This document shows, piece after piece, positions 32,001 to 46,680 of a stretch of DNA of 64,000 bases. The position numbers and the translations under genes are program-made. The notes beneath the pieces were generated by a model. The model had not been told where the DNA came from and ran no database searches. It saw only the letters and a list, made by a program, of their open reading frames with translations. Positions within the stretch are counted from its first letter, which is position 1, and every line of letters starts with the position of its first letter. This stretch comes from Halichondria panicea (lineage: Eukaryota; Porifera; Demospongiae; Suberitida; Halichondriidae), in NCBI RefSeq assembly GCF_963675165.1, contig NC_087386.1, forward strand, positions 1,352,931 through 1,416,930, given 5' to 3'.

Positions 32001-34803
32001 CTTTACAGCACACAACTATCATACTAAATCGCACAATAATACACTCTACTGTACCGAAGCCAACTAAATACACATTGTGGTTGCTCTGGAGTAAAGGATA
32101 GTTGTGTGCAGGCAGCATCACCTATACTCCAGGAGCAGCCACAATATTTAGTTGGCTTCAACATTCAATACATGTGGGTACATGTTGTGTACAGGGTTTT
32201 GCAGAATCTTTGCAAACAATTATTATTATTATGGAATATATGACCATTGGCAGATATGGACCAATTGTGCATAACAGCTTTAATAGCTTATCTGGAATGC
32301 GGTACAAACAGGGGGGATTTAACAATAGTTTGTCTAGACTAACTTACATTGCCCATATGGCTGATTTTGTGGGGGCGCAACCTATCCCAGGTATAAAAGC
32401 AGGACTCTCATTTAGTTTATAGTAAAAAAAAGTTGTGTACAAGACAGAATAATGTATGCAGCCTTACTACTAGAAGCAGCTCTACTGACTCTGCTGCTCT
32501 TGCTAGTAGCTCTCCACTGCTACAAGCTAGTGCTTGCTTTAGTGGCTATAGCTCAGAATGCCTGGCAAGCTGTACATGCAGAAGATCAGAGGCCACTACT
32601 TGAGCACTCTGTGCAAGAGACTGGTCCACCTATTCCTTATGGAAACACTGTCCTAGTTCAGGCTAGTATTGGAAGAGCTCAGGTTGTGCAACAGGAGACA
32701 CAACCAGCTTTCCAGTTGCAAGATGCCTTGCAGCAATCAGTTGGTGGACCTGCTATTGCTCAGGAGTCATTACATCAGAGGAACCTTCCTGCAGCAATGG
32801 TGGTGGCAGCCAGTCTGCATGTTTAAATTTAAGGTGAGTAGTTGTATTGATAAACTAGAAAACGTAGCAATTTGAAGTTCCTTTGCAAAGACTCAATACT
32901 CACGAGTTGCCTTGTGGCAGTGGCTCGTATTGTATCAGACTTAGTTCACTTGTTAATTTTGTTGTTTTTATGTTCTCACAGGTTCTTGTTCAGAGTGTAC
33001 GTGAAGTCTAAATCATCGATGAAAACTTACAAACTGTGACTCTTTATACTGCTGTGTGCATACCATTTTATTATTTTTGTTCTGTATTCAATTGCTGATC
33101 TGGTTGCACATCTCTACATGTATTATCGAGTTGTATACCGTGCGCATGCATACTATGCATGGCTTTGTGTTTTAAATATGAGTACCTTCTCACTGAGTTA
33201 CAATTACACGATGACCTTGTCCCCCCTCCTCTGCAGGTGACCTCTAATGGTAACTGGATGCACATTCTCTACCAGTCCAGACTACAAGCTAAGAAGGTAG
33301 GTATCCTTGAGATCCTTAGTTTCAGTTATATTTTGACTATAAAAAATAAGTAAAATTTCGCAGAAAGATCGATACAAAGGTTTTCTCGATTTAATTTTCG
33401 CAGAATAGCAGCCTTTTTGCAGCATGCATGCATTCGATATAAAACTTGTAAGTATGATTATAATGTTCGCGGTACATGCTTACCGCTAATATTTATACCC
33501 TCGAAATAATTATACCTGCTATATGGTATCATGGTATCACATACGTTGCCTTGGGTATGTGTCTCCTGATGTAGCAAGTTTCACCCAAAAGCCTCGGAAT
33601 AGCATTAAAGGGGGGGGGGGGGGGAAGGTGTTCACAAATATACCGGTAGGTGCAGGTGTGTGTATGTGGTAAACCACTCAGTGTGGTAAACCACTCAGTG
33701 TGATAAACCACTCAGTGTGGTAAATAAGCCTGAGGTTGTCACAATGTTGACCTAGGTAATTCCCCTCACTGCATATACTGTGTTTATTGGTGCTCACAGA
33801 CAACACTACTTTTCCTCCCTACAGGCTCTCAGTAAGAATGGTAAAGTCTATGGAAATGGGATCATGGTCGGAGTACAGCAGTGCATCGACAAGGTGAGGC
33901 TTGTGTGGATCAGCTGTATACTATTCCATGCAGGTTAATCACGTTCACATAATTTATGGTCAATGTCTGTTGACATTAATTTTGGACACTCAACCATCAC
34001 CCTTAGTATAATTATAGTACCATCGATTAACTATAGTCGTAGAGTATAGAGGTTCACCAATGACTGCATATGTAGTGTACTTGTCTTACTGGTTGCACGT
34101 TTCTTGTCCCTCTCAGTCTGTGATGGAGAGTCGCCTTGCCTCCTCCACCCCTCACACTCGTACACCTCTCACCCCCTCCACTAACCTCACACCCTCCACA
34201 CCAGGGAAGAGGCCAACCTCCATACGCCCACTCACTGCCGCCTACCAATCAGCTGCCAGTCAGTATCAGGTGTGTCCATGGGAACAGCTTTACACTGGAA
34301 TGTCTGGTCTCCTATTATATTGACAATGGGTATAATGAATCAGCTCCCAGAACCAACAGTTGAATTACCAGCAGATCCACAAAATATGTGCATTGTGGGA
34401 TGACACTTGTATGTACTATACATTGTTGCTACTTCTCTTGTTCATCATTGCTCCATGTGGTCACACCAGCAAAGTTAATAGATTCCACTCTAAGCCACCA
34501 CTGCATGTGTTAAACCCCTGTACGTGTACGTGTAGCGGGTCTCTTTGTTTATAGCCTCCCCACTTGGTTGTCTGCCCTACTTCACTATAATACTGACTAC
34601 CAACTGTACAATACTGAGCTTCATCATGAGATGAGTCCAGTACATTGTGTTTGCTTCCATACAGCACTAATACCTTTACCCTTCTCTCTCCCCCCCCCCC
34701 CCCCCCCCACACACACACACAGGTTGCTCCTGCTAACCCCAACATGCCTCAGAAGAGCAGTGGGATCGTATCCAAGGCTCTCGAGTACATGTTCGGATGG
34801 TGA
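29012..34803 (+). CDS. NUP35: Nucleoporin NUP35 (NUP53), intact copy
   Basis: Eleven exons: 29012..29042, 29156..29316, 29501..29580, 30170..30300, 31271..31372, 31531..31606, 31791..31914, 33237..33296, 33825..33893, 34117..34269 and 34723..34803. All have GT-AG borders and consistent phases, giving 355 aa (human about 326). NUP35 is a scaffold nucleoporin of the NUP93 complex that binds membrane. The N-terminal half is Ser/Pro/Gly-rich with [11 protein letters not shown] and [15 protein letters not shown]. The RRM_NUP35 domain is at about 195-282 ([54 protein letters not shown]). The C-terminus is the membrane-binding amphipathic tail ending ALEYMFGW. The acceptor of the last exon is preceded by an unusual C18 run and (AC)n. 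Intron 7 hosts small gene copy 3. NAMPT starts 265 bp downstream. Confidence 0.92.
31947..32054. repeat. Near-perfect 44-bp inverted repeat (hairpin)
   Basis: Arms 31947..31990 and 32011..32054 are complementary at 43 of 44 positions, with a 20-nt loop. Arms begin gtacagtagagtgtattatt. It lies in NUP35 intron 7, upstream of the small gene. A second inverted repeat follows directly. Confidence 0.9.
32056..32159. repeat. Second inverted repeat, about 35-bp arms
   Basis: 'gaagccaactaaatacacat' at 32056 pairs with 'atatttagttggcttc' ending 32159, and 'ttgctctggagt' pairs with 'actccaggagca'. The arms have a few mismatches and the loop is about 28 nt. Together with the preceding repeat it forms two adjacent long hairpins. 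Confidence 0.8.
32392..32399 (+). promoter_or_regulatory. TATA box of small nested gene, copy 3
   Basis: TATAAAAG in 'cccaggtataaaagcaggac', exactly 60 bp before the ATG at 32452, as in copy 2. 'tcatttagtttatagtaaa' follows at the expected start site. Confidence 0.7.
32452..32826 (+). CDS. Small signal-peptide/membrane protein of unknown family, copy 3
   Basis: 124 aa, nested on the same strand in intron 7 of intact NUP35. The hydrophobic N-terminus is longer ([20 protein letters not shown]). The middle is shorter than in the other copies (in-frame loss of the DAGAPLER and ATGGNYPGA parts), but [27 protein letters not shown] and [14 protein letters not shown] remain. A 3' UTR intron is again suggested (gtgagt at 32835, 'ctcacag|gttcttgttcagagtg' near 32980). 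In-frame indels and a preserved promoter in three copies argue that this is a real protein-coding gene. Function unknown. Confidence 0.7.
   Translation: MYAALLLEAALLTLLLLLVALHCYKLVLALVAIAQNAWQAVHAEDQRPLLEHSVQETGPPIPYGNTVLVQASIGRAQVVQQETQPAFQLQDALQQSVGGPAIAQESLHQRNLPAAMVVAASLHV
33318..33536. mobile_element. Degenerate MITE remnant in NUP35 intron 8
   Basis: Contains 'agaaagatcgatacaa', 'ttaattttcgcagaatagca' and 'ataccctcgaaataattata' followed by 'cctgctatatggta'. These are the right end and inner parts of the CGTATAG family; the left end is eroded. Followed by a G16 run at 33609-33624. Confidence 0.5.
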
Positions 34804-35067
34804 TGAACGTTGAACTATAATATTATTAATTATATACTGTCTCTTTTTGTAAAAAACAGTTCGATATCAATTGTACAGTCATGATAATGATGATAAATTA
34901 TTGTGGCAATTGCTGATAATTATTGTGATTTGTAGATACTGATTATTCTAGGGGGGCAGGGCTGATAATTGGGGATGGGGGCGGGGCTGCATCTTGAAAG
35001 CTAAGCTGAGGTCTGTGAGGTTTCCTTTACACTGTACTGCGAGAGCTAGCTACGAGCTGCACACATC

Positions 35068-39171
<4,104 letters not shown>

Positions 39172-39602
39172 TCGGTAAGAAATATTACACAATATTTGAA
39201 CAGAACGTTATGTGGCTTTTCTTCAATGCAGGCGTTCCGCTACAGTCCCAATTACAAATGGAACTATAATTATAGTAGCTTGAAACAAGAACTAGCTATA
39301 ATTATAGTATATAGATCTAGAATCGCTGATTTTTATATTAATGTTGTTCGCACCCTCGGTCTCTTTCGCTAATTATTATTATTGTGACCACCCCCCCCCC
39401 CCAGTTACCAATTAACAATCATTTTGCCACAATAAAAAATATAATTATGGCAACAATGATGATACTGTCAACAGCAAACACTGACAGTAACTGAAACAAA
39501 ACAAACATGTATGCATTGTTTTCTCTATAAATAATTTTATGAAATAAATACATTATCCTACACAAGATATACAAACGCCTAGATGAAGTTCCGTTTTTGC
39601 TC
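39172..39602. other. Intergenic region between convergent NAMPT and cytochrome c
   Basis: AT-rich 3' flanks of both genes with a C14 run near 39390. AATAAA occurs at about 39543 on the plus strand. No other gene seen. Confidence 0.5.
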
Positions 39603-40377
39603 TCAGGGCTTGGTTGCCTCTTTCAGATGGGCAATCAAATCTGCAGAGGGGAAGCAAAACATCATATGAAGCACACGTCTAGACACAGACTATTATCATT
39701 GGTTACAAGTGCTTCCTGGGAAAGTACACCTAATATAGGAGTTCAAATTGGAGTTCAAATTACATGTGTATCCCACAACAGTTCACAACTGGGTGATCTC
39801 AACTCTCTTAAAAGTTTACAATCACTTATAATTATACATCTTGTGGTGAGTTTTCCAAGAACCCAACAATAATCAATTCTCATCACAGTACATACGTGAC
39901 ATCCACTTACCAGCTCTCTCAGTGGCTTTCTTAAGTCCAGCAAAAACCATTTTCGTGCCAGGGATATATTTCTTAGGAGCCGCTAGGTACTCAAACAGTG
40001 TGTCTGGTCCCCAAGTGATGCCCTTATTCTGGTTAGCTTGTGTGTAGGAGAAACCGACAGCCTGTCCTGTCTTACGGCCAATAAGTCCATTCAGGTTGGG
40101 CCCAGTCTTGTGCTTGCCACCCTGTGTGTAGGGAAAGATAAAAGCATTCAATGAATCATGTTAACACTACTTTGAACCCTATACATAAAGCCACAAGGTC
40201 ACCTTTCAGTAAGGATTCAGGAGAGTATGTATCATATGTAACTGACAAACACACAAAAACTAAAGCTTCCATTACGGATTGTGACGAATAATTTACCTTT
40301 TCTGTTGTGTGGCATTGAGCACATCTTTGCTTGAAGATTTTCGCTCCCTTGGCAGCGTCTCCTTCAGGTACACTCAT
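39603..40377 (-). CDS. CYCS: Cytochrome c
   Basis: Three minus-strand exons, 40297..40377, 39911..40121 and 39603..39640, with GT-AG borders (gtaaat, gtaagt donors), giving 109 aa. This is the mitochondrial intermembrane-space electron carrier between complexes III and IV and an apoptosis cofactor. The haem-binding CAQCH is at residues 19-23 after [43 protein letters not shown] and [17 protein letters not shown] (with the axial Met ligand) follow, and the end is [12 protein letters not shown]. Start at the only upstream ATG ([15 protein letters not shown]). It is divergent from the kinase gene at 41330 with about 950 bp between start codons. Confidence 0.96.
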
Positions 40378-41329
40378 CTGGGGAAATGTCGAACAAAGTT
40401 CCGTAAAAAAAGTAGCTTTATCGATAATAATTTTATGATTAATATTTTAGATACAGAGACGTATGATATAGGCAAACCCTTAGCAATATCAAATCAGAGT
40501 TGCATCATTTTAAAGTGGCCTCTAACTGGAATACACTTCTATAATTTATTATAAAGGATTACGAACATAACATGTATATGTATGTTAGCTAGCTGTCTCA
40601 GTTCAATTATTATTAAAGCATATAGGCTACTGCAGCTAGCCTAGTACAACACAACACACAATAATTAAACATGATGATAGAAACGAATAAGACTTGTAAA
40701 AAAACCAATGGAAGGATCCACTTTGGCCCGATCACATACACACAAGCTTTAGTCTAGACTTTTGCTTATCAGTAAACTCACTTTTTACTTAGTTCTTGCT
40801 CTTGACGTTGACACTGATTCAAGACACTTCGACTTTCTTTTTGCGGTTGCAAACTCCGGGGTCAGGAAAAGGTCAAATTGTTGCCAGGCAACTTCCTGTG
40901 TGTAAAATTGTGATTTTTGTTAGGACGACCCTGTACCATCTCAATAATTATCAGGAACGGGATAACAACAAAAAAGCTGAAAATGAGCTGCCATAGCAGC
41001 TCCTCCTACGTAAAATCTGTTTTATATGTACATGTACACACGTACATGTAATTAATTAGTGTACATGTACACATTTGTAGGTATGTTTGTGTATCTGTAT
41101 TTGTGTTTGCAAAGCTTGAAGAGCTAGCCTGGAGTGCTCGAGTGGGTCTGGATTGTATAGTCTGGTTGCATACATCACCTATGAGTTGGAGCATAACAGA
41201 TAAAGGTGAATAAATGTCCATTCAACTTCTATTAAATCTCACATGCACTACACTAGCATTTCTTGTAGCTAGGTCTACTATTCCACATGCCTTTAGATAC
41301 CCTCTCTTCGATCCCTTTATAGTCAAGCA
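40378..41329. other. Intergenic region between divergent cytochrome c and kinase genes
   Basis: Holds the promoters of both genes. No TATA box in a convincing position. A palindromic 'tgtacatgtacac' cluster is near 41028-41073. The part from about 41110 resembles 50115-50343, the 5' flank of the kinase pseudogene. Confidence 0.5.
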
Positions 41330-43967
41330 ATGGCAGCCAGCACTAGCTTCCATTTTCAAGTAGTGGGAGATGATCTTACCGGTAATCAGGCTCTACTGAA
41401 ACGATATGCAACAGTAAGTCAATAGCTGTTTAACCGTGCAAACGTCTGTCAATTAATGCTTATCCATGCTATTTATCATAGGAGAGGCACTTTGAAGTTG
41501 ATGGAAGTCTGTGCAACATTCGGCTAGTAAGTTCAATTCGAACAACCACGAATATAGAATGTAAACAGGATTGTTAGAACGTAGTTTAATGATAGTGATG
41601 AAAGTTTTTACTTACTCACCATTCCTCTTTATTTGTACTGGAATTTGCAGCATCTTTGCAACACACGTAGAGCGTTATGCGTTCCCTATATGGAATATGT
41701 GTACACACTGTGGTCTGTTATAACTTAAAAGCTCTTAGTTCATTGTCTTTACTCTGTTTAGCTTGAATTACTCTATGTCAACTTTTCTCTTTCCCTGCTG
41801 TAAAGTCAAAAACAGCAAAGGACATTGCTTAAGTGCATGAGCTCCCATATAAGGAACGCACAAGTGCTCACACTTTTATTCATGTGTTACAAAGATTCTG
41901 CAAAATTCCAGTACGTATCTCACTAGAGAGTTTTCCCTTTGCATTAGTCACTGTTCCAAGACCCAACTGAAAGAACTGTCCTTACGTTGGGATCTCCCGA
42001 GACCATCGATGGCTACATCTTCGTGTACAGTGTGTCGGATACGGTAATTGACTAACTAATTAATGGTCTCTACATAATATGTAATTATCGTGGTTCCTTT
42101 CCATTGCTGTGTAGGAATCTTTCCATAGGCTGTATGAATGGTTCAATCAGATCGATATGTTCAATGACAAAAAATCAATATTTGAAGAGCCCAAAGTTCT
42201 GCTAGGAAATGTGTCGAGCAGTGGAGAGAGAAATGTTGAGTTCGATCTTGTCTTAGTGAGTTTTGTTTGTGTTCTGATAATGTACGTGTGTACTGTTGAG
42301 GCAGTTATAAAAACAAACCCCTCTAGTGTAAATCAGACTTTGTTTGGTTTCATTGGCATCCTGCATGTCTTTGACTTCCAATAATTATGTCAACCACCGC
42401 AAAGATTATCTAGTGCTTCATACTTAGCCTGGGGATATCCCTTTAATTATACTGCAAATACTCATTCTCTACAGGCATTTGCTGAGTTTGCAAAAATGAA
42501 GTACTTTGAAGCCAATCTTGCTGAAGACACGATAGGAGCTGAGAGGGCAATTTCAACACTTGTTAGTGGCAGGTTGCCACCGGCAGCTGTAAAGCCAGAG
42601 GGCTCAAGAAAGGTAAATTAACGCAATAGTAGTGTTATAACATTTTATTCGATCTTTGTATCCTATAGTTGTTCTCAAGGTCACGAGCCAATACAACTGT
42701 TGGAAGAAACGACAAAGCGATAACATTACCTGCTACTACTAGTCGTAAGAGGTCTGAGACGTTCAGATCGTTATCCGAAGATAGCACACACAAATTCAGT
42801 CTCAATAGCCAAGAATTTATGCTGCTAAGCAAAACAATGATGGACTTGAACATGACCGTTGCCAGGATGCCATCACTCAATCTACACACTGAGGATATGG
42901 ATATGAAGCAAGATGGGACAGAAAGTAGTACCGGAAATACAGCAAACCCATTGGATAGATTTTCAAGAGTTGCTAAGGAAGCAAATGTTTATCTGAAGGC
43001 TACTCGAGAAAAGATTGAATCACTTCGAACAGCAAGCAACGAAATGTTTGGAGCACTGAAACAGACTGTAGAAGAACTTCACGATACTATTGACGTCTTG
43101 AAAGCCAACAAGCATGATCTTCGTCAGGAATTAGATGAAGCAAATGATCGAAACGAGCATATACAGAAAGAACTTGATGTGATAAGGAAGAGGTTAAAAG
43201 ATTCATCTCATTGGATAATCAGCAAAGAAGAAGTTGAATTAACGAGCAAGAAATTGGGAGATGGTGGATATGGTACAGTCACAGTGGCTAATTTTCGTGG
43301 TATCCAAGTGGCAGCAAAACAGATTCACGGGATGATTCTAACCTCGTACAATCGAGGAATGTTTGACAGAGAAATGAACATTGCTTCAAAAGTGAGACAT
43401 CCAAACTGTGTACAGTTCTTAGGTGCTGTGGTGGAGGAAGAGCCGATTATCTTGATGGAGTTAATGCCGACAGTTCTGCGAGAAATCCTTCCCAAAGAGC
43501 TAAACCGATTGTCACAAAATCAGATCCCACCGATATGTCGAGATATCGCTAGAGCACTAACGTACTTGCACTCCATGAAGCCTCAACCAGTAATCCACCG
43601 CGATGTTAGCAGTGCAAATGTACTCTTGGAGCCAATCGCTAACTCGCTGTTGAAAGCAAAGATCTCAGATTATGGATCCGCCAACTTTGCACCGCTGGTC
43701 AATACGAAGGCACCTGGTAATGCTGTGTATGCAGCGCCTGAGGCTTGCTCAGTAAAGTTGCAATCTACTAAAATGGACGTGTTCAGTTTTGGTGTGCTAG
43801 TTGTTGAAATTCATTTGAGGGAATTTCCCGATCTGAATAGTCGAGATCAAAGGGTGTATCAAGTGGAGCTCATGTACCCTCAGATTGCTTCGTTGATTAA
43901 GAAGTGCCTGTGTGAAAAGCCTGAGGATCGTTTACATATGTTTGAAATTCTAGAAAAGTTGAAATAA
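41330..43967 (+). CDS. Degenerate Ras-like domain + coiled coil + protein kinase
   Basis: Six exons: 41330..41413, 41482..41526, 41948..42043, 42115..42255, 42475..42612 and 42669..43967, all phase 0, giving 600 aa. Residues 1-165 look like a Ras-family fold (HFQVVGDDLTGNQALLKRY; IDGYIFVYSVSDTESFHRLY; KVLLGN; AFAEFAKMKYFEANL), but the P-loop lacks the GK[ST] residues and the NKxD and SAK motifs are not kept. It is probably a pseudoGTPase. About 260-345 is a coiled coil (TVEELHDTIDVLKANKHDL). The kinase domain is at about 350-600: LGDGGYGTVTV, VAAKQ, a helix-C Glu in REMNIASKVRHPNC, HRDVSSANVLL, DYG instead of DFG, AAPE and DVFSFGVLVVEI. It looks TKL-like and probably catalytic. Partners are unknown. 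Two paralogues follow at 44480 and 50344. Confidence 0.8.
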
Positions 43968-44479
43968 ACTGCTGAATTATTGAAGTGTTATGTGTACATT
44001 ATAAACCATTATATAATTGATATGTGTTTTGTATAGTTATAAACTGATGTGTACATGATCTGCGCATCTAACCTGCATTACCTATAGTACATTAACCATT
44101 ACCATAATTATAGTGATCGCATATCCATTACCAGATCTATATAATAATACTTGTGTACGTGTTTCGTAGAGTTGATAACTTATGCATGTGTGATCTGCAT
44201 CCAACTTGCATTACCCATTATCTGACCCATTACCATAGATCTTGACCACACACACATGACATTACCACGATATACATGTAGATCTATAAAAGGCATTAAC
44301 TCCTCCCACCCCCATATTTTGTTGTAACTGAAAGGAAGTCAAGGCATTACCTCTGGCAGCTAGGTAAATATATAGTAATAAACCTGTACTTTGTGATTAT
44401 TGATTATTTTTTCTACATACATTCTAGGTGCTTTACTAAAAAATTCACTAGATAGAACGACCACAACATTTCCTTACAG
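43968..44479. other. Spacer between kinase genes
   Basis: AT-rich with repeated 'ccattacc' and 'gtgatctgcat' phrases; no exon seen except possibly a tiny one just after (44480). Confidence 0.4.
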
Positions 44480-45801
44480 ATGAAGGTACGTGCACTGCTC
44501 AGTTGTGGGAATGTTATCTGATTATGACAATACATTGTTTTTTTATGCAGCGTTTTTCATTCTCACTAAAGTCGCCGGAGAGTGAATCACGGAATAGGTC
44601 TGCTTCATGCAAAGTACCAGGAAAAAAAGAATTGGATGATGAACAATTGTTGGAATTAAGCCAGGCAATAATGGACTTAAATATGTCCACAAAAATGATG
44701 CGACTTTCACTCAAACATGATACAGAAGCAGATGTGACAACCAAATGTGGCGGTGCTACAATAGTAACGGAACAAATGAAATCTACTGGTACACTGGCTA
44801 AATTTACGGAGGTTTCTATCGAAGCAAACGAGTGTTTGAAGTCTGCTCAAGCAAAAATTGATTCTCTTATTCTTGCCAGTGACGAAACTTTATTAACTAT
44901 GAAGAAACAAGTTGAAGAAGCTCATGAACAAATAGATTCCATTCGCAGAGAACATGATGACAATATCAATGCTCTACAGCAGAAGTTAGATGAAGCAAAT
45001 TCTCAAAAGGCGAGCTCAGGGAAAGAGCTGAAAGATTCATCTCATTGGATAATCAGCAAAGAAGAAGTTGAATTAACGAGCAAGAAATTGGGAGATGGTG
45101 GATACGGTACAGTCACAGTGGCTAGTTTCCGTGGTATTCAAGTGGCAGCGAAAAAAATTCACGGAATGATCTTATCATCGCACAACCGACGAATGTTTGA
45201 CAGAGAAATGAACATTGCTTCGAAAGTGAGACATCCAAACTGTGTACAGTTCCTAGGTGCTGTGGTGGAAAAAGAGCCGATTATCTTGATGGAGTTAATG
45301 CCAACAGTTCTGCGAGAAATCCTTCCCAAAGAGCTAAACCGATTGTCACAAGATCAGATCCCACCGATATGTCGAGATATCGCTAGAGCACTAACGTACT
45401 TGCACTCCATGAAACCTCAACCAGTAATCCATCGCGATGTCAGCAGTGCAAATGTACTCTTGGAGCCAATCACTAACTCGCTATGGAAAGCAAAAATCTC
45501 AGATTATGGATCTGCTAATTTTTCATCGATGCTCAATACAACAGGGCCTGGTAATGCTGTGTATGCAGCGCCTGAGGTTTTTACAACAAACTTGCAATCT
45601 TCTAAAATGGATGTCTTTAGTTTTGGTGTACTAGTTGTTGAGATATATTTGAGGGAACTTCCTGATCCGGAGTGTCGAGACGAGATGGTGCATCAAGTAG
45701 AGCTCATGTATCCGCAGATTGCTCCATTGATTAAGAAGTGCCTATGTGAAAAGCCTGAAGACCGTTTGGACATGCTTGAAATCCTAAAACAGTTCATTTG
45801 A
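44480..45801 (+). CDS. Coiled coil + protein kinase, paralogue lacking the Ras-like part
   Basis: The main exon 44551..45801 encodes RFSFSLKSPESESR onward and ends at a stop. A 6-bp micro-exon ATGAAG (44480..44485) lies between a 'ccttacag' acceptor and a gtacgt donor and would supply the start codon. An in-frame ATG at 44545 just before the exon is an alternative. About 418 aa. The N-terminal half aligns with the 41330 gene (LLELSQAIMDLNMS, coiled coil MKKQVEEAHEQIDSIRREHD). The kinase domain has LGDGGYGTVTV, VAAKK, HRDVSSANVLL, DYGSANF and AAPE. From 'gattcatctcattgg' on, the DNA is nearly identical to the other copies, whereas the coiled-coil part is far more diverged. No exons for the Ras-like part are seen upstream. 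Confidence 0.75.
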
Positions 45802-46200
45802 ACTGCAAACTATTAATCTGAGCTGTTATGTACATGTGTAAAATGCATATATTATATTTTTATATCATATCATACATGCTTTGTAGTCACTAGTTTACCA
45901 TGTTATACGTGTTTTGTAGTCGAGTTAGCACTTGTTTATAATTGTGATTATATAAATTATACTAGTAATACCTTTTCATTTAAAATGCTGATTGTCTGTT
46001 GAGTTATAATTAATAGTCACAGTTTTAAAAGAATAGCATGACTTTTGAATAGATCCGACAGAGTACAGCAACCTACAAAAAAAAAAAATGCAGCAACTGA
46101 ACTGTAAGCTAGTCAGGTTATAATTATCAGTGATTAGGTATAATTATCGCATACTTCGAGTTATGGGCTTTTAAACTATTATCGAAAACAAAAAAACACA
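45802..46200. other. 3' flank of kinase gene 2
   Basis: AT-rich; 'cgacagagtacagcaacctacaaa' at about 46057 is shared with the flank of kinase copy 3 (about 53980). No gene seen. Confidence 0.45.
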
Positions 46201-46476
46201 CTAAAAAACGTCATGAAGTTTACTCTTACAAACATCATCATACACCAACCTAAATTTTACTTCTGAATAATCTTCACCTGTTATTTGCATGGCTGCTGTC
46301 AATTCATTTTTGAGTATCCTCAGTACTTGCTCCACCGTTGTCTGTCCATCATAAGCTAGCCCCCCTTTTCCAGCTCTAGCTCCTAACACCATGCAGCTAG
46401 GGTTTAGAAGACTTGGTACCTTGCGAATTCCTCCATTTATGTAGACTAGCAGCTGCAACCACCTCTGATAACGCAT
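46201..46476 (-). CDS. Short open frame of unknown family
   Basis: 91 codons on the minus strand, with mixed composition (TVEQVLRILKNELTAAMQIT, EVKFRLVYDDVCKSKLHDVF) that could be the last exon of a gene. The N-terminus runs up to a MITE remnant, so the upstream part would be missing. I do not recognise a family. It could also be a chance frame. Confidence 0.25.
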   Translation of the reverse strand: MRYQRWLQLLVYINGGIRKVPSLLNPSCMVLGARAGKGGLAYDGQTTVEQVLRILKNELTAAMQITGEDYSEVKFRLVYDDVCKSKLHDVF

Positions 46477-46680
46477 GCACTTAAATTAAATTTCGTGGAA
46501 TGGCCTCTAAAAGCATTTCGTTGAATAAATTTCGTGGGTTGACTGCTTACCGGAATCCACGCCTTTAATCTTTGCACGTTATAGCAGATAATTAAAAATG
46601 TTTGTGTATAGGATTGCTAACCCACAGCGAAAATTTAGCCCCTCGAAAATTTAGCACTATAGAGTAGTAGCAAACACGCT
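46477..46680. mobile_element. MITE remnant (CGTATAG/TTCGTGG family)
   Basis: 'aaatttcgtggaatggcctctaaaag' near the left and 'cccctcgaaaatttagcact' at the right, with 'accggaatccacgcctttaa' inside as in 20607-20834. Terminal 'gtatagc' bases are eroded. Confidence 0.55.
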
